This document shows, one piece after another, positions 1 to 8,640 of a stretch of DNA of 15,677 bases. Both the position numbers and the translations under genes were made by a program. Each line of letters begins with the position of its first letter. The stretch's first letter is position 1. Source of the stretch: Pleurotus djamor (lineage: Eukaryota > Basidiomycota > Agaricomycetes > Agaricales > Pleurotaceae); the NCBI GenBank assembly GCA_029747585.1, contig JAPEVF010001002.1, positions 1 to 15,677 of the forward strand, in the 5' to 3' direction. Under the pieces are notes generated by a model, which was given only the letters and a program-made list of their open reading frames with translations, was not told where the DNA came from and did no database searches.

Positions 1-939
1 ACCAATACTTCTTCCCCGCGTTCTTGATCCATCGAAGCGTCAACAAGGACACCAACGCGCCAAGACTGACGAGTGCAGTGACCCGATGCGTCTCGGAGAT
101 GTTTTCCACGATGAAAAGGAACTTTTCCAAAGCCGTTTCAGGATGCTTCAAGTGCTCCAACGCGACGAGACCAAGCATTGGCATCAGTTGTTCGCTGTGA
201 AATGGTCAGAACATTGATCGATGACAAAGACATTGCGACCGTACACCATGATCACTACGGCTGCCGCAGCGATGAAGCCTTGAAGTAATGCGCGACTTAG
301 GACAACGTCAATGAAGCCGAGTCGGAACACGCCGAGCATGAACGATATAAGTCCAACCTATATCAAGTCGTCAGCTTATCATTGTAGTAATGAGCACGCG
401 CAAACAAGGACCTGCAGCGTAATAACCGTGGCCACGGACAATCCCAGTTCGTCCGCGTCTTGACCATGCGAATCTGGGTAATCATGACGGATATCGGAAA
501 CCGCCTGACCCAACATCAGACTCAGAGCGGCCTCTGGCGCGACATTAAGTTGGCGTGATGTACCTAGGAAGGCATAGACGATTCCTGGGATCGATGCGGC
601 GAACTATGAAATGTGTGATGTGGAATGAATTGGAGTCAGTTTCTGCGGAATCGCTGGAATGTGTTTGGAGAAACACGCACCAAGCCGGTGACGGGGTTGA
701 GATGTGCTAGAGATGAGGCGTAACTGACTGATTGTGGAATCAGCATGCAAGCGACGGTGAGGCCAGCAAGCACGTCCCCGCCCAACCTGCGTTAGCTAGT
801 GAGCGGTCCATCCTGTTCAACACAGAGACAATGAACTCGTACAGTGACAAGGAATAATCTGGCATCCACGCCGTCGATGGAACATAGTACTTGATCCGTT
901 TCGTGAGTTTCGAGTCTGGTTTCCGTGGTTTGGGAGTAC
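1..939 (-). CDS. SulP-family sulfate/anion transporter, N-terminal half, truncated by window edge
   Basis: This is a multi-pass membrane transporter of the SulP (sulfate permease, SLC26-like) family, likely moving sulfate or another anion across the plasma membrane. I spliced exons 939-843, 786-681, 603-412, 357-245 and 194-1, with introns of 50-77 nt and phases that close at every junction. About 233 residues are visible. In order they hold KYYVPSTAWMPDYSLSL, GDVLAGLTVACMLIPQSVSY (the SulP signature), FAASIPGIVYAFLGTSRQLN, APEAALSLMLGQAV, then the hydrophobic stretches VATVITLQVGLISFMLGVF and FIAAAAVVIMVEQLMPMLGL. The STAS domain expected at the C-terminus lies beyond position 1. The first exon opens at an acceptor (cag at 942-940) with an in-frame stop just upstream, so the start codon is in an earlier exon that I cannot find; it is probably lost near the N cluster at 1012-1038. 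Family call is confident; substrate is inferred. Confidence 0.9.
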
Positions 940-1011
940 CTGCCCAGTAACGAAAGTCTCAGTAACGTCGCCAGCTAGAAACCAGCATTGGCAATTCCAT
1001 TCAAGCACCCT

Positions 1012-1038
1012 NAANCCNNGNCCANCNANATCAGAGCN
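1012..1038. other. Low-quality bases / probable misjoined assembly gap
   Basis: Nine Ns are scattered among called bases over 27 nt. Left of it the SulP gene (minus strand) lacks its first exon; right of it the SDR gene (plus strand) lacks its first exons, including the cofactor-binding GxxxGxG segment. Losing both 5' ends at one spot suggests that sequence is missing here rather than a few miscalled bases. Confidence 0.8.
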
Positions 1039-1061
1039 CGATTTCCTGCACCAACTTATAG

Positions 1062-1855
1062 CATCCGAGTGGCGATCTTCAATGCCGCGCATGGTGTATG
1101 GAAGCCATTTTTAGATGTCACTCCACAGGATGTCCAAGAATCTCTACAAGTCAACGTCGAAGCAGCTTTCGCCTTCTCCCGCCAATCTATCTTGGAATTC
1201 AAGTCGAATGACATCGATGCTCAAGGTAAACGAGGGACCTTGATCTTCACTGGCGCGACTGCAAGTATCAGGGGGAATGTCACAACCAGCGCATTCGCTG
1301 CAGGAAAGGCTGCTCAGCGGTCGCTTTCGCAAAGCTTGGCAAAAGAGTTCGGGAAAGAAAATATCCATGTCAGTGCACTTCTTGTGGTCGATTCTTCATA
1401 AACCCTGATGCGGTCCATCATCATCCTCAGGTTGCTCATGTAAGTCATCCTTGGTGGAAGTTCACTGGTGCTGATCTAAAGCGACCTGGGTAGGCTATCA
1501 TTGATGGAGGTAGGAACTTCGATTTTCGTGCGATGAGAGCTTTGCTGAATCTTGTACAAGTGATCCTCACTGGCCGTACGAAAGACCGCATCTCCAAGAT
1601 CGGTGAAGACTCTCAATGGGACACCAATGCGAACGTTCGCCTTGACCCCAACAGTATCGCTTCAGTAAGTCACCAGGACAAATTCAGGCTTGTTCCTCCT
1701 TCTAACGCTCTGCAGTCGTACTTGTATCTGGTGAATCAAGACAGATCTTCATGGACATGGGAGCTTGATCGTATGTTTATTTTCGACTTCCTTCTTTCTG
1801 TGGTTAGTTGACGTGATTGACCCGCCTAGTCCGACCTGCTCACGAGAGGTGGTAA
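1062..1855 (+). CDS. Short-chain dehydrogenase/reductase, 5' end missing
   Basis: This is an NAD(P)-dependent oxidoreductase of the SDR superfamily; substrate unknown, cytosolic location inferred. I spliced 1062-1368, 1431-1439, 1494-1509, 1561-1664, 1716-1770 and 1830-1855, giving 171 visible residues in an unbroken frame. Visible landmarks are VAIFNAAHGVWKPFLDVT (the SDR NAA/NAG region), the helix with QVNVEAAFAFSRQ, GTLIFTGATASIRG (the catalytic-Ser strand of this subfamily), SAFAAGKAAQRSLSQSLAKE (which takes the place of YxxxK, as AxxxK), AIIDG, and the C-terminus SSWTWELDLRPAHERW, a very characteristic ending in this fungal group. The N-terminal Rossmann part with the glycine-rich motif is absent, because the preceding exons fall in or before the N cluster. 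The second exon is only 9 nt and encodes Val-Ala-His; the third is 16 nt. The acceptor at 1560 is an AAG. An Ala in place of the usual catalytic Tyr is typical of this group as I recall it. Confidence 0.85.
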
Positions 1856-2090
1856 GTTGGTAGTACTACTACTAGTTGAATCGTCGATCGATACATGAGT
1901 AGCTGAGTTTGAAATGGAAACCAACCTCCTGTTTTACTCCTAATTACCGATCACTGGCCTCGAGGCATCCTCATTGTTCCCGACATACCACCACCTTCTG
2001 GCCAGCTTCGAGGAGCAGCATTCTTATCTTGTACCACTTTGACTCATGTTCTGATAATCCACTCTTCTTATCACTCAAACTCTCACTTTT

Positions 2091-4455
2091 ATGTTTATGG
2101 CCCACCATCAGCAATGGAATCCCAGTCAATCCCTCTATGCCTCCCCTTCCCCGATGTCTATGCCCATTCCAGACAAAAACAATGTTGAAATGAACAGGGA
2201 AATGCTCCTTCGGGTGCTGGACCACTTTTCTACCGTAATCCCAGTGTACTTCGACAACCGACCCGTTCGTCTCGTCGTTCATGGTGGCGCGTGCATGCTT
2301 CTTCATCCAAAGCTCTACCCACTCACACAATCACCGCCCATGTCGCAAAGCCTGTTCGTTGGAGATGACGGGCGGCCAATTCCGATACCAGCGAAGCGCA
2401 CCGCCACGAGAGATGTGGATTACATCGACCGATCATTCGCTGCGGAATGGAAGAAACAAGGGGTTGTCGATGCGACTGAGCGCCTCAAGAAGTGTATTCG
2501 TATTACTGCTAGTCAGTTTGGGCTGGGTGCAGACTGGATGAATAGTGATGCTGATGTAGCTCTCCCGATGGCCTCCGAGTAAGTCGTCGATTTGCAACTG
2601 CAGCGCGCCGTCCGTGTTAGCCGCTTTCATCACCTTCCCGAGCTTTTGTTCTGCTTCTGTTGCTCTTCTGCCTGTCTAAGAATAGATGCTCACCCACTCT
2701 CAGCCCTCGTACTGGGACTGTATACGATCCCATCTACAAGGATTCGCTTCGTCCGAACAACGTCCACCTCCACACCATCTTTACTTCTCGGAACCAACAA
2801 CTGACGCTGGTCAGCGTTACTCCATTCTGGGCTGTCGCCCTGAAGCTAGTGCGATATTGCAAATGGGATCCTGGCGATATCTGTGCCCTCCTGCGGTCCG
2901 TTCTTTTTCGCTCGTCCAATGTACCTTTTGTCAACTAATGAAACAATGTTGGGACGCTTTTCGTAGCAATGGGACGCTTATGTCTAATGTAACTTGGACA
3001 CCAGAGATCCTTGAAGGCTGGCTTCACAAGGAGTGTTGGTCGATGGGGTATGCATCCTACGATGTCGCGAAAGTCATGGAGATGCGGAAGCGAATACAAC
3101 ATGCAGTGGCCATGGTGAACGCTTGGAACAGCTCAGAGCCCCCGTCAACGCAGCCTCAAGCGACGCTCCCTACACCGCCCTCCTCAGCCAATTATACATC
3201 ATCCTCGTTCGCCGCGGGAAGTCGATTCGCACCAGAGGCATGGAGTATGGGTGGTCAAGGTATGGGTCCAGCGGCGCCACCTGTTAGTAGTGCATGGACT
3301 GTACCGCCGCCTTCTCCTCCGGACCTGCCTGATTTCCCTGCTCAAACCCCTTCGTCGTCACGAATTGGCATGAGTCCCACTCCCGTTATGCCCAATCAGG
3401 TTCAAGGTCAATGGAGCACACCGTCGACTCTTTCGCATCATACTAGCTCTCCAGCTTCCACGCCTATGACTCAGCGAGATTCTTGGGTTGGTGGATGGGC
3501 TCTATCCATTCAGAACCCCTCCAACCCCCGTCCCCCTCCGCCCTCTGTACAAAGTACCTTCCCAGATCTACAACAGAGGCCTCCGCAACACCAAGCTGAT
3601 ACCGGCGGTAATGCCAGATCGTCGCTTGGACTTTCTCTCGGGGCGGAGGCTCCTGGATGGAATCCTTCAGACGACCGTATCGATGTACCTCGCACTGAGA
3701 CTACGTCACATCCCCCAAGTCGCCTTGGTCGGCCTCGCTATCTAACCGCCGATTACACCAACAATACTCGTGAGGTGGTCCGGAGGGCGTCATTTACTCG
3801 AGAGCCCGTTTCTCACTTCCAAACTGGCCAGAATACACCAGTCATACCTGCATTTTTACCCAATGAACCTGAAGCGTCCCGAGCTCGATCCTCCTCAAGC
3901 AATGGGTCGTTGTCCTTGGGACTCCCAGCTGGGTTTGTGGCTATGGACGAAGCATCACCCTATGAGTGGTACGGTCTCAGCGAAGAAGAGAAACAAGCCG
4001 TGATGAGGGACCGAATGAGAAGGGCCACCACTTCAAGTCCTTACTCCCAGCCAGCCGAACCCCAGCCCGAACCTGTCATACCCAGAGACGACTTACTCCA
4101 GAAGACGCCACTAACCCGTCTTTCGTATATGTTCGCTGAAACCAAGGATAATGATGCTGTCACCCAGCCTCCACAAACCCTGTCACATCGGGCAAGCCAG
4201 AGCTTCACTCCCAATGGGGTCAGTCACCGACCGGACCAGATTCCAAGTACTATGGCATGGCATCCTGAAAGTGCAGAACGTGGTGCAAGAGTAAGGGAGA
4301 GGAACAGGTTGGCAGCTGCTTCGTCATCGCTAGGCCTTGGAATCTCTCCGCGGCCTGCCATACCTGAAGACGACGAGCTCTGGAAACCGTATCATGGGAG
4401 GGGCGTCGCAGCCGACAATAATTTGCGACATAGTCAGAGTCTCGGTGTTCTTTAG
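2091..4455 (+). CDS. DUF7582-like protein: nucleotidyltransferase-like core plus long disordered Ser/Pro-rich tail
   Basis: I spliced exons 2091-2578, 2704-2895 and 2967-4455 (introns 125 and 71 nt), giving 722 residues. Residues ~30-275 form a folded core resembling the basidiomycete DUF7582 family (family name from memory). It shows RLVVHGGACMLLHP (residues ~60-73), TRDVDYIDRSFAAEW (from 106), a conserved GLGADWMNSDADVALPM, then YDPIYKDSL, FWAVALKLVRY and WTPEILEGWLHKECWSMGY. The Gly-Gly followed ~40 residues later by Asp-x-Asp resembles the GG and DxD motifs of minimal nucleotidyltransferase folds; activity is not established. Residues ~280-722 are rich in Ser, Pro and Gln and look disordered, with short Leu-Gly motifs at ~445, ~540, ~679 and the C-terminus, and one charged block EWYGLSEEEKQAVMRDRMRR. 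The ATG at 2097 (ATGGCC) has a better context than 2091, so the start may be two codons later. Its 3' end converges on the gene at 4882-5460. Confidence 0.82.
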
Positions 4456-4881
4456 CCCCTGTGGGCAATCCCAACAATTTCTTTCGTTTTTTTCGTTCGT
4501 TCCTTTTCCTCGTCGTTCGCGCCGTCAGTTTGTTCTTTTTTATGCATTTCGCTTGGATTTATCTCCAGTTCGTTCCTCTCACCATTGCTCATGCCACATT
4601 CATCTTCTCCAACAGCGCCTGTTGCTTCATCAAATCTATTCGTTGTATGTACCATCTCGCAAACGCTCCAGTGGAACCCTTGTATAGCTTAGAACATAGT
4701 TCTTCAATGTAATACCATGATTCAATAATATCAATTGCTTTGTATGTCTCCTCAATAGAGAAGCTGAAAGCTTGATTGACGAAGGACACCAAGGATCGAA
4801 TTATTGACGTTTAGCGGACACGAAGTATGTATTATTACAAGTAAGATACATTGCATAGGAATATGAGGAAGATTCAATGCT
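4456..4881. other. Convergent intergenic region (two 3' ends)
   Basis: This holds the 3' flanks of the DUF7582-like gene and of the small minus-strand gene. It is T-rich just after 4455 and AT-rich near 4720-4740 (AATAATATC), compatible with polyadenylation signals. I see no coding pattern; the minus-strand frame stays open to 4752 only if the alternative acceptor of the neighbouring gene is used. Confidence 0.5.
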
Positions 4882-5460
4882 TCAAAATGGGAATTTGATC
4901 GGTAGGTTCGCCTTGGAAAGGGAGCAAAGGTTGCACGGAGAGGCGCCATGAGCTCTGCAGGACAGGCTTAGAAGATAACAAAAAAGGGAGACCACAAGTC
5001 ACTTACGAACAAACACTACCCTCCAGTTCAGAAGGAGTATATCGGCTAACCACCAGTCCTTTGTGTTCGATCGGAGGAGGACGAAGGACAGCGAATTCGT
5101 TCATGTGGGGGTGAGGACTGGCTTGGGGCGTGTCGAAGGCAGAGAAATCAGTGATGATCTTTCGACTCTTGGGGAACCGAGGCTGATAAAGGCAGGAGAG
5201 GCGAAACGATTAGTTGAGACTAGTGTATCAGCGAGTAGGATACTTACAGACGCATCGGCAGCTTCCTGGAAAACAGCATCGTCCGAGTTATTGTCGTCGA
5301 TAACATGGGGTCTTTCAGAGGTGACGAATGACTCTTTGATCTCCGCTGGCTGAGTAGATTCAACACGAGGTGATGGAGAGACAGCCGATTCTTCTGAGGT
5401 TTCTTCTTGCGAAGAGCTGTGTAGCGAAGGGGTTTGCCTCCGAATGTCGATAACCGTCAT
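4882..5460 (-). CDS. Small conserved-looking hypothetical protein, three exons
   Basis: I do not recognise a named family. Exons 5460-5248, 5182-5007 and 4954-4882, with introns of 65 and 52 nt and GTAAGT donors, give 153 residues. The first exon is acidic and Ser-rich (MTVIDIRRQTPSLHSSSQ, then Glu/Ser/Pro-rich) and looks disordered. The second exon is the most gene-like part: PRFPKSRKIITDFSAFDTPQ, then MNEFAVLRPPPIEHKGLVVS and RYTPSELEG. The chosen last exon ends in HGASPCNLCSLSKANLPIKF plus two residues, including a CxxC pair. Using the other acceptor (a TAAG 14 nt earlier) shifts the frame and gives a longer tail ending at 4752; I prefer the CAG because it leaves CTAAG as a plausible branch site. 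The start is uncertain: the frame is open upstream to an ATG at 5715. No signal peptide or membrane segment is visible. Confidence 0.6.
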
Positions 5461-6565
5461 TAGGGATTCAGGATGGCTGGCAGATTGAAGGCATTGAGCA
5501 CGATTGATCGGGACGCCATCCCCTTGCCTTGTTGGATTGGACGAGAGGCACGAGAATAACGAGAGGCACTGAGTCAACACAGAAGATGAGGGCTCCTGCT
5601 GGCGTCGACGGGCACAATGCTTGGGATCGTCACAAGGACTCAGCGCATTATCAAGATGAGGCGTTGATTCTAAGTGCAATGCCAGTGCCTTGCGACCAAC
5701 GCAGGAGAGAAGCATGGTGGGTATTGGGGAAGTGTCAAACGGGGGGAGAAGCGAATGCCACGAACGATAGGAATATCCCCAGCGGTCTTATAGCCTTCGT
5801 ACTGTGGATGTGGTCCGTGTGGCTAAGGGGTCAAAGCGCACATGAAGGGCCTATGAAGACACGAGTGGTACATCGAGCTTTGTTGCCCACTGAGACAATC
5901 GGTCACAGTTCGGAGTCTCCTACAACATCACTTCTATTCAGACTCCCATTGTACTGGCACATCGCTGAAAGGTCGAGATCAGATTTTAACCAACGCACTG
6001 AAGATAGTCCAACAGGGAGATAGCAACCAAAACAGTACCGGTCGCGTCCGAGAGACCCTCTAAGCAGTGGCATCTAGCTTATTCTTCACCGCCAAATGAA
6101 TGAAGAGTTTGGTCCGGAAGCTTTCAATGACGATGCGCACTCACTTAGGGCCACAGCAGGGGGTTGTGAGCAAAGAAGATGAATTGTCTTGTCCGGCTCT
6201 TCATAGATAGTGCTTGCGTCCTGATGAGCTCTTTGAGATGGGACAATCAAGGCGATGAGTGCGTGACGTTCCTAAACTTGACGTCGAGAACCAAACCCAA
6301 GAGGATGGGGACTTGGCTTGATGATAGTAGCCTTATCACTGCGTACCACTGGGAGAAAAATACTGAGACACAGGCTGACACAGAGAAGGAAGTGAGCGCC
6401 TACCCGAAAAAGTCCATCGTCGCATCAATGCATCATGCATCATACATCATGGCGCTGTGCACACTTCGGCCACGCCAAAGCGATGTTGCCCTCTAAAGAG
6501 ATGGTCCCGTATTCTCACGGAGGTCACCTCTCGTCCATCACCATCTCTCCATAATTCCACAGTCT
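5461..6565. other. Divergent intergenic region, 1.1 kb
   Basis: This lies between the 5' ends of the small minus-strand gene and the plus-strand GTPase gene, so it should hold both promoters. It contains open frames but none shows a family motif, splice-consistent extension or convincing composition. Apart from a short 7-nt tandem repeat at 6422-6450 I see no structure; no clear TATA box stands near either start. Confidence 0.5.
6422..6450. repeat. Short imperfect heptamer tandem repeat (GCATCAT)
   Basis: GCATCAA-T is followed by two exact GCATCAT units and one ACATCAT unit. It lies about 115 bp upstream of the GTPase start codon. Function unknown; it could be a simple microsatellite. Confidence 0.6.
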
Positions 6566-7313
6566 ATGGGAGGCAAAGCTAGCAAACAAAAGCCTATTGA
6601 TATCATCTTGTCAGTTCGTTCTCGAAACCTTCAGCCCAAATTTGACTTTCGACCTGGACAGACTGGTTGGGCCGACGGGCGCTGGCAAGAGCACTGTGCG
6701 TAGCTATATGCCCTTCCAAAGCGTTTCTATACTCAAATGATAGACTCAGTTTGCAAACATTGCATCAGGAACGTCTGCATTCGTAACGCGAGGTGGCCTT
6801 AGCTGTTGTACCAACGAAGTCCAAATTCAAGCTTGCAAGAGTCCCAAGGATGGTCGTCATGTACTATTAATCGACACGCCGGCGTTCAATCATGATACGC
6901 TCAGTATCGGTGATATTTTGGCACAGGTTAAGAAGCAGCTAAAGTAATTGCCTCTAATGCGCGTATTCCCTTTCAATTTTGATCTGGCTTTTCTCAGGAA
7001 GAAAAGGACATTGTATGTGACAGGGATTCTGTACCTCCACAGGATTTCCGATGTCAGACTGAACGAGGACCCCGTTCGCCACCTACGCATCTTTGAGGAA
7101 CTTTGCGGCCCTCAACCAGCTCGAAAAATTGTCCTCGCCACCACTATGTGGGCGGATATCAGTGAAGAACAGGGGAAAAGGCGGGAGGCAGAGCTTCGAA
7201 AGCAGTGGAAGCATTTCATTTCTCAAGGGACGTGTATGAAGCCTTTTTTGAACACACCAGAGTCAGCATGGGAGATTATCAACAGTTTATTAGAACAGTC
7301 ACACATGTATTAA
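6566..7313 (+). CDS. AIG1/GIMAP-like P-loop GTPase with N-myristoylation motif, short C-terminus
   Basis: I spliced exons 6566-6609, 6662-6695, 6750-6943 and 6998-7313 (introns 52-54 nt) to 195 residues. The protein starts MGGKASKQ: Gly2 with Ser6 and Lys7 is the classic N-myristoyltransferase substrate pattern, which predicts membrane attachment. The Walker A is LLVGPTGAGKST (~residues 15-26). The Walker B/G3 reads LLIDTPAF, with Ala where relatives usually have Gly (DTPGF). Next come GILYLHRISDVRLNEDPVRH and KIVLATTMWADI, which together mark the fungal AIG1-like G-domain family. Homologues I recall continue for roughly another 80-120 residues as coiled coil; this one stops at HMY, 3 bp before an inverted-repeat element. 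The third exon could begin at ACT (6744) instead of TTT (6750), adding Thr-Gln after GKST; TTT gives the usual GKSTF. A role in signalling or membrane association is inferred. Confidence 0.85.
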
Positions 7314-7315
7314 GA

Positions 7316-7642
7316 TACTATGGGTGCCGAGAGGTTCGTCCTTGGCCGTAGCTTCGTCCTGTCACGGTGGTCACATCAGCCTTTTTCGGCTCCGCCCGTG
7401 AACTATGGGAGAGTACTGCTTCGCACATTCAAACTCCGTTTAAATCATCACAGAGCGTGATGGTTACTGCAAAAGTCAACTCTAGAAGACGGGCATCTAC
7501 CACTAAAATATTGTCGGTAAATGGTCAAGGGAGTTTGGAAGATACCGCGTACAAATTTTGGAGGGTCAAAGGGGACGGGAGAGTGAGGAATGGCCAGAGG
7601 ACGAAGGTACGGCCAAGGACGAACCTCTCGGCACCCATAGTA
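7316..7642. mobile_element. MITE-like element with 35-bp perfect (45-bp near-perfect) terminal inverted repeats
   Basis: The left arm 7316-7350 is the exact reverse complement of 7608-7642. The match continues inward after one mismatch for nine more bases (7352-7360 with 7598-7606). The total length is 327 bp, with about 240 bp of interior that has no coding potential. Both arms end in TA, which could be a TA target duplication of the Tc1/mariner type, leaving termini beginning CTATGGGTGCCGAG. I see no longer target duplication. Non-autonomous DNA transposon is the best reading; a simple hairpin-forming repeat is the alternative. Confidence 0.75.
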
Positions 7643-8557
7643 CAACTCACACATTACACGTCTAACTGTCCCGAACACACGAATAGATGAACGTTTTCGC
7701 TTCCGCAGTTGGATACCGTTAGAGCCTGAGGCTGGGTTGAGCGACTTCCCAATGCTTTCAATCATCTCAAGCTGTGGTGTCTATCTCACCCCACGCTAAG
7801 TAGTGGCTTCAATTTCTGGGTTATCTGCTGTGACAAAAGACCGTCTGTGGGATTTTTTACCTGTCGCCTAGCCTTGTCAATCATCGATCATCCCTCCTCG
7901 GCGGAGCTGTGGACATTTGATAGACGCTTACATATCCCTCGTGTATCCCATTCCCTGTTCCCCTGTGGGCCTCAACATATCCTCGCCACTTCCATGCCGG
8001 TGTCAGGACTCAGGGAACGAAAATTATGTGCACGTGGGGGGTTTTGACATAATCGCTTGATCCTAACGCCCCTCCTGGTCCCTTGGTTTTCTCGAACGAC
8101 AAGACCCGAACTTCGAAGCTAGTCTAGCTTGAATCGGCCCTCCCTGGGACAGTCCTCTCCCCAACCGGACAATCCAACGCACTGCGTGGTTTCTCTTGAA
8201 ACGGTGAGCTCTTGAATCGTCTTGTAATATGCAAAATCCTAGTCGTCCTAATAACCGTATTCATAGATCAAACTTAAGATAGAAACATACACACGCAGTC
8301 CTCGTGTAAGTAGTATAAGGTTCAGGACTCGGATGTTTGACCGCGTCAATCAGTATTCGCGGCAACACGAGACCTAAGCCTACTCTCAGTCATAAGGTTC
8401 TTTTCATGAGTTGTGGATACGTTCAACCCCAAGGCACAAAGAACCCCTTCTCTCCATAGATCGACTCAACTCGCGTTTAAGTCGTTGAAGAAATCCCCAT
8501 CTGTTCACCGTACGTGGTTTCCATGAGGTTTACTTATTCCCAAGTGTCAACGAAAGG
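7643..8557. other. Intergenic region without recognisable gene
   Basis: Between the MITE-like element and the promoter of the DUF2235-WD40 gene. Frames are broken on both strands and no family motif is visible. It includes a perfect odd palindrome at 8116-8130 (AAGCTAG-T-CTAGCTT). No remnant of the missing GTPase C-terminus was recognised here. Confidence 0.5.
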
Positions 8558-8564
8558 TATATAA
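8558..8564 (+). promoter_or_regulatory. Probable TATA box of the DUF2235-WD40 gene
   Basis: TATATAA lies 76 bp upstream of the ATG at 8641. A start of transcription about 30 bp downstream would leave a 5' leader of ~45-50 nt, which is reasonable for a fungal gene. Confidence 0.5.
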
Positions 8565-8640
8565 CAAGTCCAATCTTTTCAATTGATCCATCCATATCCT
8601 CTTAACTTTCATACGGTGTAGCCCTCTTCTCCCTCGCTTG

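Noticed and set aside
988..1401. Continuous plus-strand frame starting MAIPFKHP and ending VVDSS as the full SDR
   Set aside because: The first part reads through Ns and what is probably intron; the last residues after NIH read into an intron. Family motifs support the spliced model instead.
5101..5715. 204-codon minus-strand frame as one uninterrupted gene
   Set aside because: A GTAAGT...CAG intron at 5247-5183 splits it and the spliced frame reads on into a better downstream exon. The upstream start at 5715 remains possible but has no support.
5529..6023. 164-codon plus-strand open frame
   Set aside because: It lies opposite the 5' flank of the small gene, has no motif, odd composition and no splice-supported extension.
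7448..7765. 105-codon minus-strand frame crossing the right arm of the inverted-repeat element
   Set aside because: Half of it is MITE sequence and it shows no known domain, so it looks like a chance frame.
7307..7798. A fifth GTPase exon after an intron containing the MITE (donor GTATTA at 7307, acceptor near 7702)
   Set aside because: The frame can be joined, but the resulting tail shows no likeness to GTPase C-termini that I recognise.
8116..8130. Perfect odd palindrome AAGCTAG-T-CTAGCTT
   Set aside because: Possible dimeric factor site, but it is over 500 bp from the next start codon and alone in the region, so chance is likely.
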